In this document: positions 44,082 through 52,290 of the stretch, piece by piece
Layout: every line of letters starts with the position of its first letter
How positions within the stretch are numbered: the first letter of the stretch is position 1
Assembly: GCA_039028895.1 (NCBI GenBank)
Contig: JBCCHF010000013.1
Location: forward strand, 62,001 to 126,000
Source of the DNA: JAHDCJ01 sp039028895
GTDB taxonomy: Bacteria; Bacteroidota; Bacteroidia; Chitinophagales; Saprospiraceae
Direction: 5' to 3'
Length of the DNA: 64,000 bases
Notes under the pieces: generated by a model
What the model was told of the DNA's origin: nothing
Databases searched by the model: none
The model's input: only the letters and a program-made list of their open reading frames with translations
Program-made: the position numbers and the translations under genes

Positions 44082-45827
44082 TTATTCCAAATACCGTTTG
44101 TGATCCACCATTCTCTGAATTACCGAATGAGATATCCCTACATAAACTAAAACTGAAAAAGCAAACCATAGCAAGACGATAAAACTCTCAGAATAAGTGG
44201 TTAACCATGAAAAATATGTGGTAGTCATCAACCTGCTATGGGAAAAGAAAACAGGTATAGGTAAAAACATTGCAAAAGGTAATAATAATAGCAAAATGCT
44301 ATAAATGTTGAATTTCCCCTTTTTACTCAACCCAGGGATGATTTTAAAATCAGTGATCACAAGTATAAGGTACAAAAGCAATACAATGCCAAAACTATTA
44401 AGTGAGATATAACCCAATGGATCTTGGGAAGAAATAACCCGAAAAATGACAATAAGCAGAGATATTGCTATTCCTAAATGTAGAATAAACTGTTTGAAAT
44501 TTAAAAGCTTGTTTGTTGTGATTATTGAATACCCAAACAATGCAGTAATCAATGAAAAAGAACCAAAAACTTGTGCACGTTCTGACGCAGGTGTTGAATC
44601 AGCAAATGAAAAAAAGGTGAGGATGATAAAAGGTAAATAGCCCAGTGAAAGAACCAAAAAGGACAAAAACAGGTGTTTGACATGTTCTTTAAAAGTGTGA
44701 TTTCTGAACCCCTTTCGTATTTGCCTGATTACCCATGGCACCGGAAGCAATATGATCCACGGAATAAAAACCAATAGGGCTTCCATATCATACATGTTGA
44801 AGAAGCGAAAAAACTGCTCTTTATTCCCCTTCGTAATCAACACAACAATTAATAGTGGAATAAGCGAAAAGTAGAATAAGGTGTCAAAGAGATAATAAAT
44901 AATTTTCGAATTCCAGATTACTGGATGATTACCTGAGAGGTAATGGTTAAGTCTATTTAAAAATGCAGGCCGCCAAAACTTTGGCTTTATAAGAGTAAAT
45001 CGACTCAGGGCAATCTTCCAAAATTTTGATTGCTCTTTGTATCGCACCTTGTTTATTCCAAAAGGGAGAGCAAGGCCTGCCAGGAAACATAACAATAAAG
45101 TGATAACCAGACCAATTACATAATTGGTATAATATCTGCCTTTCCCTCTTTCATAATCTTTTGCGTCCCAAATGCTAAAGAAGTGGGCAACAAAAGCTTG
45201 CCTTCCATCGTCTCCCCAGCCTATCGAAATAATTTTTTCCGAAGGGTTGGTTTCATATTCAATGAATCCATGACCATATCGCTTCGCAGCATCTGCTATC
45301 TTGATTTTAGTTGAATCTGAAAGTTTACTAAATTTTGTATCCATAAATTCAAAACTCATAAAATCGTGTTCAGCAATGAAGTCATATGCTTTTTGAAAGG
45401 ACTCGTCACTTTCAACTGATGCAATTTTCGTGATAAGCGGGTAAGTGAATACAGTGGAACTGGCAACAAAAATACATAGCGTTAATCCAGAAAATACGCC
45501 TGCCAGTAATAAGTTGCGCAAGGAATTAGGATAAACAGGAAGATGCAAGAAAATGTAAACCAGGAAAGCGAAAACTAAGAAAAAGAAACCTCTAAGCACC
45601 CAGACATATAGGCTTAGATTTGCCGCGGTCGGCACATTGGTTAATTGGATATCAATGATCCGCGGACCAAGAAACCAAAGTAAAAGATTGAATATAATCA
45701 TCGAAAACCAAACGGTCAATAATATCCTGCTCCTCCAGATTATCGGGTGGTTTTCCAGTAACCAGTGGTTCGTTTTTTTCAAAGGCCCCGGGAATAAGAT
45801 GGATCCTATTTTGGAAAGAATATTCAA
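44082..45827 (-). CDS. Polytopic membrane protein 2 of the EAD/ABC operon
   Basis: 581 residues, about 12 predicted membrane helices. Helices 1-3 (~35-125) are followed by an extracytoplasmic domain (~130-232), then a helix, a cytoplasmic linker (~260-310) and about eight further helices. The motif NHPIIWRSR (26-34) recurs as NHPVIWNSK (300-308), so the protein is an internal duplication. The same two motifs occur in its upstream neighbour, with which it is paralogous. I know no named family. As the last gene after an ABC ATPase it is best read as one of two permease subunits; this is inference. Convergent with the histidine kinase gene (16 bases). Confidence 0.75.
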   Translation of the reverse strand: MNILSKIGSILFPGPLKKTNHWLLENHPIIWRSRILLTVWFSMIIFNLLLWFLGPRIIDIQLTNVPTAANLSLYVWVLRGFFFLVFAFLVYIFLHLPVYPNSLRNLLLAGVFSGLTLCIFVASSTVFTYPLITKIASVESDESFQKAYDFIAEHDFMSFEFMDTKFSKLSDSTKIKIADAAKRYGHGFIEYETNPSEKIISIGWGDDGRQAFVAHFFSIWDAKDYERGKGRYYTNYVIGLVITLLLCFLAGLALPFGINKVRYKEQSKFWKIALSRFTLIKPKFWRPAFLNRLNHYLSGNHPVIWNSKIIYYLFDTLFYFSLIPLLIVVLITKGNKEQFFRFFNMYDMEALLVFIPWIILLPVPWVIRQIRKGFRNHTFKEHVKHLFLSFLVLSLGYLPFIILTFFSFADSTPASERAQVFGSFSLITALFGYSIITTNKLLNFKQFILHLGIAISLLIVIFRVISSQDPLGYISLNSFGIVLLLYLILVITDFKIIPGLSKKGKFNIYSILLLLLPFAMFLPIPVFFSHSRLMTTTYFSWLTTYSESFIVLLWFAFSVLVYVGISHSVIQRMVDHKRYLE

Positions 45828-45845
45828 TTTGTCTGGAATTTAAGT

Positions 45846-47537
45846 TCAGGTCAATTGGCTGGATGTGATCCTTTTAATTGTTAAATAATGCACCCCCCAT
45901 AATACTATCCAACTCCCAAGAATAATTAAGCCCATCACTATTGCAGAAGGATATTCTGAAACAGTGTCAATAAACGAAAGCAACATAATGGGCAGTGCAA
46001 TCATCATGAACCCATATATATATTTGTTGTATTTATCCGGGATGATTTTGATAAAGCTGGCAATTAATGCCAAAATCCATAAGACTGAAAAAGGAATGAT
46101 GTCTGTAATATAAGCATCACCAAAAAGTTCAGCATCATTTGCATATGAAAACAAGGTCGATATACCGCCTAAAAGCGTTATTGCAAGAGCAGGGAAAAAC
46201 AGAATCTCACGGAAAGTTAAATGTTTTAAAAACAAGATAATCGCCAAAAGAGCAATTCCCAGGGTTCCGATATCAAACAACACTTTCCCAACATCATCAT
46301 ATGGCTCTATTAGTATTCCGAAAAAGGCGAAAATAAATAATGGAAGAGCAATGACAATTGTGGAGTATAAATAGATGCTCAATTGGTCGCTGATATTTCG
46401 GCTGATCACTCCTCCCCGTACCTGGTGAAACCCCCACAAAAGAATAAAAACTAAGGGAACGATTACAAAGACAAAGTTACCATCAATCTCCAACCACCAG
46501 GTAAAATCAAACCACGTACCTGTAATATTTGTTACCAGGGCTGTGATGCCAATAGCAAGGATTAAAATGTAAAAAACAAAGTCAAATAAAAACAGATGAT
46601 ATTTCGTAGACCACGCGATTGGATCGTTGTTGAGCAGGCGCCTGTCTGCATCTAAAATATACCTGGGGCGCCATATCCAGGGTTCCGCATCGCCCAGGTT
46701 TGAGATTGATGGTTTTAGAAGCCTGTTCCTTACAGACCATGTCGCCAATAGAAAAGAGATCAAAATCCCAATAAAAAATGTGAGCAATGCAAACGACGGT
46801 AATGATCGAATGAAAGTGTCAAAATATAAACCACGGCCTTTGGTAAATCCAAGAACGGCATCATACGTTGTAAGATGTTCCCTGAATAGCTTTTTGTATT
46901 GCAGATTAAAATTGGCGTTTAGGATAGTGTCAGGATTTTGGCGAAGGGGTATTTCAAATTCTGATTCATAGATGTTTACATAGCCCAATGCCTTCATATC
47001 CTTTTCAATAATTTGCCAAACTGACTCCTGCTCATAAACTTCCCTGAAGGAGAGGGTATCAAAAAAATTACTTGACTCATGGAAGTCGTAGATATTAAAC
47101 AAGATATCTGGATCTCCTAAATATGCCTCCGTACTTTTATTGACCATCGGAAAGATCGGCGTCAAAGTGAAGAGGTAAATCATAAAGATCACTATGCCAT
47201 TGAGGCACCCTGCAATGAATATCGTCCTTGCTGAAGGCCGGGTAAGAGGGGATCGGAATAAATGAATCAGCCAAACGATCAGGATGACCAGGCTGTATGT
47301 CAGGATAATACCAGTTGCATCATTCAGTTTTTCTATTCCCCAGTAGGAGTTGATTTCAGTTAGCCAAAGTTGAGGTGTCAAAGAAAAATAAACATAAGTG
47401 CCTGCTACAACCAGAAACAGAAAAATAAGGTGTATTCTGCTTCTCCAAAACAAAGGGAAATTGGAGATCAGCCAATGGCTAAACTTTCTCCAGAAGCCAG
47501 GAACCAGTGAGGTAGTCCATCGTCTATTCCCCTTCAT
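45846..47537 (-). CDS. Polytopic membrane protein 1 of the EAD/ABC operon
   Basis: 563 residues with the same plan as the downstream gene: motif NFPLFWRSR (26-34), three helices, extracytoplasmic domain (~130-243), a helix, and the second motif NDPIAWSTK (304-312), then about eight helices. The invariant core is N-x-P-x-x-W-x-[ST]-[RK], placed just before a membrane helix each time. It starts 5 bases after the ABC ATPase stop and ends 18 bases before its paralogue. A heteromeric membrane channel or permease is likely. No known permease signature such as the ABC-2 or FtsX type is recognisable by eye. Confidence 0.75.
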   Translation of the reverse strand: MKGNRRWTTSLVPGFWRKFSHWLISNFPLFWRSRIHLIFLFLVVAGTYVYFSLTPQLWLTEINSYWGIEKLNDATGIILTYSLVILIVWLIHLFRSPLTRPSARTIFIAGCLNGIVIFMIYLFTLTPIFPMVNKSTEAYLGDPDILFNIYDFHESSNFFDTLSFREVYEQESVWQIIEKDMKALGYVNIYESEFEIPLRQNPDTILNANFNLQYKKLFREHLTTYDAVLGFTKGRGLYFDTFIRSLPSFALLTFFIGILISFLLATWSVRNRLLKPSISNLGDAEPWIWRPRYILDADRRLLNNDPIAWSTKYHLFLFDFVFYILILAIGITALVTNITGTWFDFTWWLEIDGNFVFVIVPLVFILLWGFHQVRGGVISRNISDQLSIYLYSTIVIALPLFIFAFFGILIEPYDDVGKVLFDIGTLGIALLAIILFLKHLTFREILFFPALAITLLGGISTLFSYANDAELFGDAYITDIIPFSVLWILALIASFIKIIPDKYNKYIYGFMMIALPIMLLSFIDTVSEYPSAIVMGLIILGSWIVLWGVHYLTIKRITSSQLT

Positions 47538-47542
47538 GGCCT

Positions 47543-48793
47543 TTATTTTTTATCAAACAGGCGTTTGACAGATTGACTGATATTGCGGAAATAATCGAAG
47601 TCGATGCCTTGGTCCATCAAGGCTTTCAAAACTGTTTTGTAGTCTACATCCAACGGAGTGGTAATGACATAAGAGACGCCATTATGATGGATGTCAAGAA
47701 TCTGAAGATTTGAAAGTTTGTCCTTCAAAGATTTAGCATCAATGGCACAGTCGAGCTCAAATGTATTTTGTTGTCTGGCTTCTCCCAGGTCTTTGGTCTT
47801 TCCGTAATAGGTGACCTCACCTTTGTTGAGGAAAAGGATGTCATCAGAAACTGCTTCCACCTCGTGCAAGTGTTGAGAACTGATGATGATCGACATCGGA
47901 AAACGTAAACTATTAGCGAGATTACGCAGGTCTTTTAAGACCACTTGTTGAGCTTTGAAATCAAGATTGGCTAATGGTTCATCGATGACAAGCAATCTCG
48001 GTTTCCAAACCAAAGCTTTCGCCAATGAAAATCTCGCCTTGAATCCTCCAGAAAGTTGTGACCATGATTTATTAATATGTTCTTCAAGGCCAAGCCTGGT
48101 TACGATATAGTCAACTTCCTCCTGGTTATCTTTCCCTTTTATGCCATGCATGGCGGCTGAAAACTTGAGATTGTCCTCAAGGGAACCGTACCATTTAGGC
48201 AATTCCTGCGGTACGTAAGCGATGTGCTTCATCGCTTTTGGCCAATTGATCTTCCCATTGTTCATGACATCAAAATTTGGAAAATCAATACTGCCTTCAT
48301 CATTACCAAGTTCTCCAATAATAAGCCTGAACAGTGTCGTTTTACCATTGCCGTTTTCACCAACAACGCCTGTGATCTGACCCAGTCTGAGATTAATGTC
48401 TATCGGCCCTAATGTAAAGTTGCTGTTCTTGTAGGTCTTGGTTAATCCTGAAGTTGAAAAGACAATTTCATCAGGTATTTTCACTTGTTGGATATGAGCA
48501 GCAAGTGCTTCCTGTGCACGTTTTTGTCTATGTGCCAATGCCGAATCGGCATTGTCATTATGGTCTTTTTCGATCTCGGCAATCAATTCGAATGCTTGAG
48601 CAAGCAAGGCAGACCGTTTTTCTTCAGATGGTGCCTTTTTGAAATTTAAATTGAGTACTAACGCCTTATGTTTGAGGGCATTGGTTATCGCAAAGTTTTT
48701 GGCAAACTGGACAACCTGGTTGAAGTTGTCAACCTGAGCCTGTCCTTTTAGATCGGCAACTAGTTGCTTGGCGCTATGTTCGACATTCTCCAT
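47543..48793 (-). CDS. ABC ATPase with an N-terminal effector-associated-domain-like extension
   Basis: 416 residues. The ATPase core is CcmA-like and intact: Walker A GENGNGKTT (145-153), Q-loop in YVPQELPKW, signature LSGGF (247-251), Walker B LLVIDEP (267-273) and H-loop SSQHL. The unusual part is residues 1-~110, an all-helical extension (LVADLKGQAQVDNFNQVVQF, then a long helix ending ELIAEIEKD) that looks like the 99-residue protein encoded 3 bases upstream. A C-terminal domain of ~80 residues follows the ATPase. The extension could dock the ATPase to that protein by like-with-like contact. Confidence 0.85.
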   Translation of the reverse strand: MENVEHSAKQLVADLKGQAQVDNFNQVVQFAKNFAITNALKHKALVLNLNFKKAPSEEKRSALLAQAFELIAEIEKDHNDNADSALAHRQKRAQEALAAHIQQVKIPDEIVFSTSGLTKTYKNSNFTLGPIDINLRLGQITGVVGENGNGKTTLFRLIIGELGNDEGSIDFPNFDVMNNGKINWPKAMKHIAYVPQELPKWYGSLEDNLKFSAAMHGIKGKDNQEEVDYIVTRLGLEEHINKSWSQLSGGFKARFSLAKALVWKPRLLVIDEPLANLDFKAQQVVLKDLRNLANSLRFPMSIIISSQHLHEVEAVSDDILFLNKGEVTYYGKTKDLGEARQQNTFELDCAIDAKSLKDKLSNLQILDIHHNGVSYVITTPLDVDYKTVLKALMDQGIDFDYFRNISQSVKRLFDKK

Positions 48794-48796
48794 AGG

Positions 48797-49096
48797 TCAG
48801 GCCGCTAATTTTGTTGCGTATTCCATTTGAATATCATCCAATAAACCAAGAATCTGGAAAAGTAGTTTGTTTCGTTGTCCTTCTGCTTCATCGAATTCAA
48901 GCATACCGGCATTCACTTGTTTTTCAAGGCGGGTGTGAATAGAGCAAATAACGATGGCTTGTTGCAGATAGGTTTTCGCTTGCGCAAAATCGCGAACAAA
49001 GTCGAGTAGTCTTTTGGTAGCGTCTTTAACCATATCGCTCATAATGAGATCCTGAATCTCCTCACTCCTATGGGATATGGAATTGACAGATGTCAT
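48797..49096 (-). CDS. Small all-helical protein resembling an effector-associated domain (EAD11-like)
   Basis: 99 residues, no membrane segment. Three or four helices: EEIQDLIMSDMVKDATKRLL, then YLQQAIVICSIHTRLEKQ, then MLEFDEAEGQRNKLLFQILGLLDDI. The pattern of a short helix pair, an alpha segment with an x-R-L-x-K step, a 'G-x-[IL]' turn and a final L-L-D-x-[IL] helix is what I recall of the EAD11 group, adaptor domains in Bacteroidota conflict and signalling systems. It is first in the operon. This assignment is by pattern memory only. Confidence 0.6.
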   Translation of the reverse strand: MTSVNSISHRSEEIQDLIMSDMVKDATKRLLDFVRDFAQAKTYLQQAIVICSIHTRLEKQVNAGMLEFDEAEGQRNKLLFQILGLLDDIQMEYATKLAA

Positions 49097-49183
49097 TGGG
49101 GTGCAGACGCTTAAAATTTGGTTTTGAGCTAATCAAGATAGTTAAAATAAATAAACTATTCTGGCACATGCCAAATCATATTT

Positions 49184-49192
49184 GCAAAGGTG
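49184..49192 (-). promoter_or_regulatory. Possible -7 element for the EAD/ABC operon
   Basis: The minus strand reads CACCTTTGC, one base off the TAnnTTTG consensus, 88 bases before the EAD-like start. The intergenic region is shared with the divergent LytTR regulator, which could act here. Confidence 0.3.
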
Positions 49193-49252
49193 TGGAAATA
49201 AGAAATTAACGTTGTATTTTCCCAAAAATCAAAATTGATATTCTAGTAGCTA

Positions 49253-49993
49253 ATGATTACCGCCATTATTATCGATGATATGCAGGAAGCGCGACAATTA
49301 TTGCGCGCCGATGTGGAAGACAATTGTCCGCAGGTTAAATTAGTCGGAGAAGCTGAAGGTGTGGTTAGTGGTGCAAAAGCCATCAAGCAACTTAAGCCGG
49401 ATCTTGTATTTCTCGATATCCAAATGGAGGATGGAACCGGTTTTGATCTGCTCGAAATATTACCTGAGATCAATTTTAAGTTAATATTCACGACAGCATC
49501 TGATGCCTGGGCGATAAAGGCATTTCGTTATTCAGCCGTAGATTATCTGCTCAAACCTATTGACCCGCAAGAATTACAGGAGGCTGTTGCCAAAATTGAA
49601 GAAAAGCCACAGGTACAACAAGAAAGCTTTGATATTCTGCTCGATACCGTAAAAGAACAGGTTAACCCCAAAAGATTGGCCCTGCATACGCTTGATAAAA
49701 TCCATGTCGTTCAGATATCCGATATCCTTCGTTGCGAGTCTACAGGCAGTTACACCGAGTTTTTTTTTACCACTCAGAAAAAATTACTGGTGACCCGCAC
49801 ACTTAAAGAATTTGATAAGTTATTGGCAGATCACCAGTTCATTCGGGTACATCAGTCCCACCTGGTAAACACCCTCCACATCAGAGAATTTGTGAAGGTC
49901 GATGGTGGGTATATCGTTATGAATGATGGTTCAAAAATCCCAGTCTCTACCCGAAAGAAACCAGAAGTAATCAGGATGCTGAATGCGCTTTAG
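49253..49993 (+). CDS. LytTR-family response regulator
   Basis: 246 residues. The receiver domain has the acidic pair DD (8-9), the phosphorylated Asp55 in LVFLDIQMEDG, T/S in FTTASD and the lysine in YLLKPIDP. The C-terminal LytTR DNA-binding domain follows (HVVQISDILRCESTGSYTEFFF, RVHQSHLVN). This is the regulator type that pairs with His_kinase-domain sensors such as the propeller kinase at 41030. It is divergent from the EAD/ABC operon, sharing a ~155-base control region. Confidence 0.93.
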   Translation: MITAIIIDDMQEARQLLRADVEDNCPQVKLVGEAEGVVSGAKAIKQLKPDLVFLDIQMEDGTGFDLLEILPEINFKLIFTTASDAWAIKAFRYSAVDYLLKPIDPQELQEAVAKIEEKPQVQQESFDILLDTVKEQVNPKRLALHTLDKIHVVQISDILRCESTGSYTEFFFTTQKKLLVTRTLKEFDKLLADHQFIRVHQSHLVNTLHIREFVKVDGGYIVMNDGSKIPVSTRKKPEVIRMLNAL

Positions 49994-50014
49994 CAATTCT
50001 GGGTTGTTTATTGC

Positions 50015-50049
50015 GGGTTCCGAGTTAACTTGATGACAACCCGGAACTC
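50015..50049. repeat. Inverted repeat between convergent genes
   Basis: GGGTTCCGAGTT (50015-50026) pairs with AACCCGGAACTC (50038-50049) with one wobble and one mismatch, loop of 11. It lies just after the LytTR regulator stop and before the stop of the 50074 gene. It may act as a terminator in both directions, though without a T run. Confidence 0.4.
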
Positions 50050-50073
50050 AGAATAAATAATAATCAATAACTT

Positions 50074-50877
50074 CTAACATCCTTCCCACACTTCAACTAA
50101 GACTATATTCCAGTCGTAAAACCAGTTTTTGATATCCTGAACCTGCTCATCGTAGTGGCGATATGCGGCTTTTTGTTTGTCAAAATCATAATGGGGAGTA
50201 TCCAACTCATCCATATAAATGTAATCGTCGCTGTACAGGTCTGGAAACCCAAGCTTGTTGACTTTCAGTCCTTTTAATCTCTCCATTTCATCCTGATTTA
50301 TCCAGTCGTTGAAATTTAGCATGAGGTAGCTGACACCAATGGTTTCTTCAGCATCTATGTACAGCTGGCTAACCAACGGGAATTCATCAAGCAATTCAAT
50401 AAGCTCTTTGGGTCCAGTCAGAAAACCACCGGTATAAAAGTCTCTTCTTGATGGTTCTGCTCCTAAGAATTCTGTTGCTGCGATATCTTCCAGTCTGATC
50501 GATACTTTATCGTCCGGGGTTACAATAGCCAGTGTCATACCATCGACCGGAAACGCTTCACTCTGTACGGTTTTGTAATAAATTTTTCTGAAAAGGGTAA
50601 AAGTGCCTGGTGCATCAAGGTTGGAAACCCAGTCTGCTCTCTGATTGACCTGATCTTCGACGATTTGCAGGATGCCTTCGTTGGTACAAAATTCATTGGC
50701 GTTGTCTTCGCCCAGGTAACTATAGCTTTCGTAACCCATCACTTCAAAAAAGCCGGTATGGCAGGTACCATCTTCCATGTGAAACTTGGCGTGATAAACA
50801 ACGGCTCCACCTCCGCAGGCATTTACAAATGGATTGATAAGTAGGATTGCTAATATGCTTATGATTATGGCTTTCAT
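50074..50877 (-). CDS. Exported lipoprotein-like protein of unknown function
   Basis: 267 residues from MKAIIISILAILLINPFVNACGGG at 50877; the frame extends 22 codons upstream, but that part runs through a GC-rich hairpin and is not a signal peptide. The signal ends in a lipobox-like VNAC. The body is acidic and rich in aromatic residues, with a TCHTGFFEVMGYESYSYLGEDN segment near the start and DWNIVLVEVWEGC at the end. I do not recognise a family. It follows the SH3 protein gene in the same direction, 97 bases apart, with the hairpin in between. Confidence 0.6.
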   Translation of the reverse strand: MKAIIISILAILLINPFVNACGGGAVVYHAKFHMEDGTCHTGFFEVMGYESYSYLGEDNANEFCTNEGILQIVEDQVNQRADWVSNLDAPGTFTLFRKIYYKTVQSEAFPVDGMTLAIVTPDDKVSIRLEDIAATEFLGAEPSRRDFYTGGFLTGPKELIELLDEFPLVSQLYIDAEETIGVSYLMLNFNDWINQDEMERLKGLKVNKLGFPDLYSDDYIYMDELDTPHYDFDKQKAAYRHYDEQVQDIKNWFYDWNIVLVEVWEGC

Positions 50878-50930
50878 GATTTTTTTATTTAAAAGGATTT
50901 TAAAAAATTTTGTGAGAGAGGGTTGGGAGT

Positions 50931-50961
50931 GACGCCGCCCCAACTCCTAAGGGGCGGCGTC
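50931..50961. repeat. Perfect 11-bp GC-rich hairpin between two secreted-protein genes
   Basis: GACGCCGCCCC (50931-50941) pairs with GGGGCGGCGTC (50951-50961), loop AACTCCTAA. It stands 14 bases after the stop of the 50975 gene on the minus strand. No T run follows, so it is not a classical terminator. The loop ACTCC can also pair with GGAGT just outside the stem (50926-50930). Confidence 0.7.
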
Positions 50962-50974
50962 GGTTTAACCCAAA

Positions 50975-51970
50975 TTAACAACCGTCACAAACCATGTATC
51001 TTGAAACCTGTTTCAATAAGTAACCAGGTTCTGCTTTTGATGATAGAAATAACATGTATTCAGAACACATATCGTCTTGTACCTGAAGGATAAGATCCGC
51101 TTGACCATCACTGTCGAGGTCGCCCATCCAGCGAAGGTCCATTCCCCCGTGAGGGGTGATATGTTCATTCAGATCAACCATGCTTGATTCAAAAATCACC
51201 CTGTCCGCTACCTTACCATCCTTCTTTACCTTTATGCGAAGCTCGTAGTTTCGAATTCCGGTAAATGCTTTAAGGGTGTTTCTGTCTTTATTGGCAATCA
51301 GGTTGCCTTTCGCGTAAAGCAGGTTAGCTGCTCCATTTGCAAAATATTCTATTTGCTCGCCTGGCATCACAAACTTTGAACTAAAGGCTTGACCGACCAG
51401 GTTATCTGCATTGACATTTTCTATCCCAGCCACCAGAAACAAAGCCGATTCGTCATACTGCGGGTAAGAAACCGGAAGGTCATCTCCATCCGGGGTCAAA
51501 AGGGTATCTGATGTAGCTGCACAAGAAACGGCTTCAAAATTCTGATGTAATTCATTTGTAGCTGTTGGATAAATAGCTGTCCAGTTATTCCCTGCATAAG
51601 CGTGGTAATCTTCAGGTCCCCATTCGGAGAAAATAAACTGAACGGTTGCTTCCTTTTTCAAGAATCCGTTAAACATGTAACCTGATTTACCTTTGTAAAA
51701 AGCTTTTACCCACTTTCCCGGCACCCCTTCTATTTCGGAGTCAAGCCCTGTTTCCCAATAAAAATCACATACCATGACTTCTTTTCCGAAAGGTACTGCT
51801 TGCACTTTTTCTGCGTACAGGTCAGGGCTGACACGCATGCTGAGTCCCGATTTTGCAATAACAGTATATGGATTGGCGCCTGTTGAACCGCAATCATATT
51901 TTTGTGCGATGGTCTTATAAGAACTCAATAAACAAAGCGCGATCAGGAAATTGATGATTCGAGTTTTCAT
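50975..51970 (-). CDS. Exported protein with bacterial SH3 domain
   Basis: 331 residues with a signal peptide (MKTRIINFLIALCLLSS, cleavage near IAQ). Residues ~35-105 form a bacterial SH3 domain (TVIAKSGLSMRVSPDLYAEKVQAVPFG, GKWVKAFYKGKSGYMFNGFL), which usually binds peptidoglycan. The C-terminal ~200 residues end in an aspartate-rich stretch (MGDLDSDGQADLILQ) like a calcium-binding FG-GAP-type blade, then MVCDGC. Probably a periplasmic or surface protein. Function unknown. Confidence 0.75.
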   Translation of the reverse strand: MKTRIINFLIALCLLSSYKTIAQKYDCGSTGANPYTVIAKSGLSMRVSPDLYAEKVQAVPFGKEVMVCDFYWETGLDSEIEGVPGKWVKAFYKGKSGYMFNGFLKKEATVQFIFSEWGPEDYHAYAGNNWTAIYPTATNELHQNFEAVSCAATSDTLLTPDGDDLPVSYPQYDESALFLVAGIENVNADNLVGQAFSSKFVMPGEQIEYFANGAANLLYAKGNLIANKDRNTLKAFTGIRNYELRIKVKKDGKVADRVIFESSMVDLNEHITPHGGMDLRWMGDLDSDGQADLILQVQDDMCSEYMLFLSSKAEPGYLLKQVSRYMVCDGC

Positions 51971-52029
51971 TATTAAGATGTTTAGTTGTTAGACAATTGG
52001 TTTCCGGAAGCCTTTTGGTTAATCCGGCG

Positions 52030-52053
52030 TCCGGAACTCCTTTGAGCTCCGGA
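52030..52053. repeat. Short hairpin in the 51971-52290 intergenic region
   Basis: TCCGGAACTC (52030-52039) pairs with GAGCTCCGGA (52044-52053) with one mismatch, loop CTTT. It lies between two divergent genes, so its role is not termination. The rest of the 320-base stretch holds a tandem direct repeat but no gene. Confidence 0.5.
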
Positions 52054-52164
52054 TCCGGGCGGGTCGTGTTCAGCTTCCCAGAAAAATCATTTCCCGCGTT
52101 ATTTCATTACCAAAACTATGGGCTATGGAGTAGGATTCATTGGTGGTTCGAGTAACTGGGCGTG

Positions 52165-52197
52165 TTGATCTAGAATCCGTATCAATTGACCTAGAAT
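52165..52197. promoter_or_regulatory. Tandem direct repeat with 21-base period upstream of the TPR lipoprotein
   Basis: TTGATCTAGAAT (52165-52176) is repeated as TTGACCTAGAAT (52186-52197), one mismatch, start-to-start distance 21 bases, i.e. two helical turns. This geometry is common for sites bound by dimeric regulators including LytTR proteins. It lies about 95-125 bases before the ATG at 52291. Confidence 0.4.
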
Positions 52198-52290
52198 TTG
52201 ATTTGCGCATTAATCTGAGACTTTCCGAAACTATGAGAAACTGTCGTATTTACTTAACTTTAAAGCGTTAACCCCTTAAAAGCCAATCCA

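Noticed and set aside
50878..50943. A 22-codon N-terminal extension of the exported protein at 50074.
   Set aside because: It runs through the GC-rich hairpin, and the signal peptide starts at 50877.
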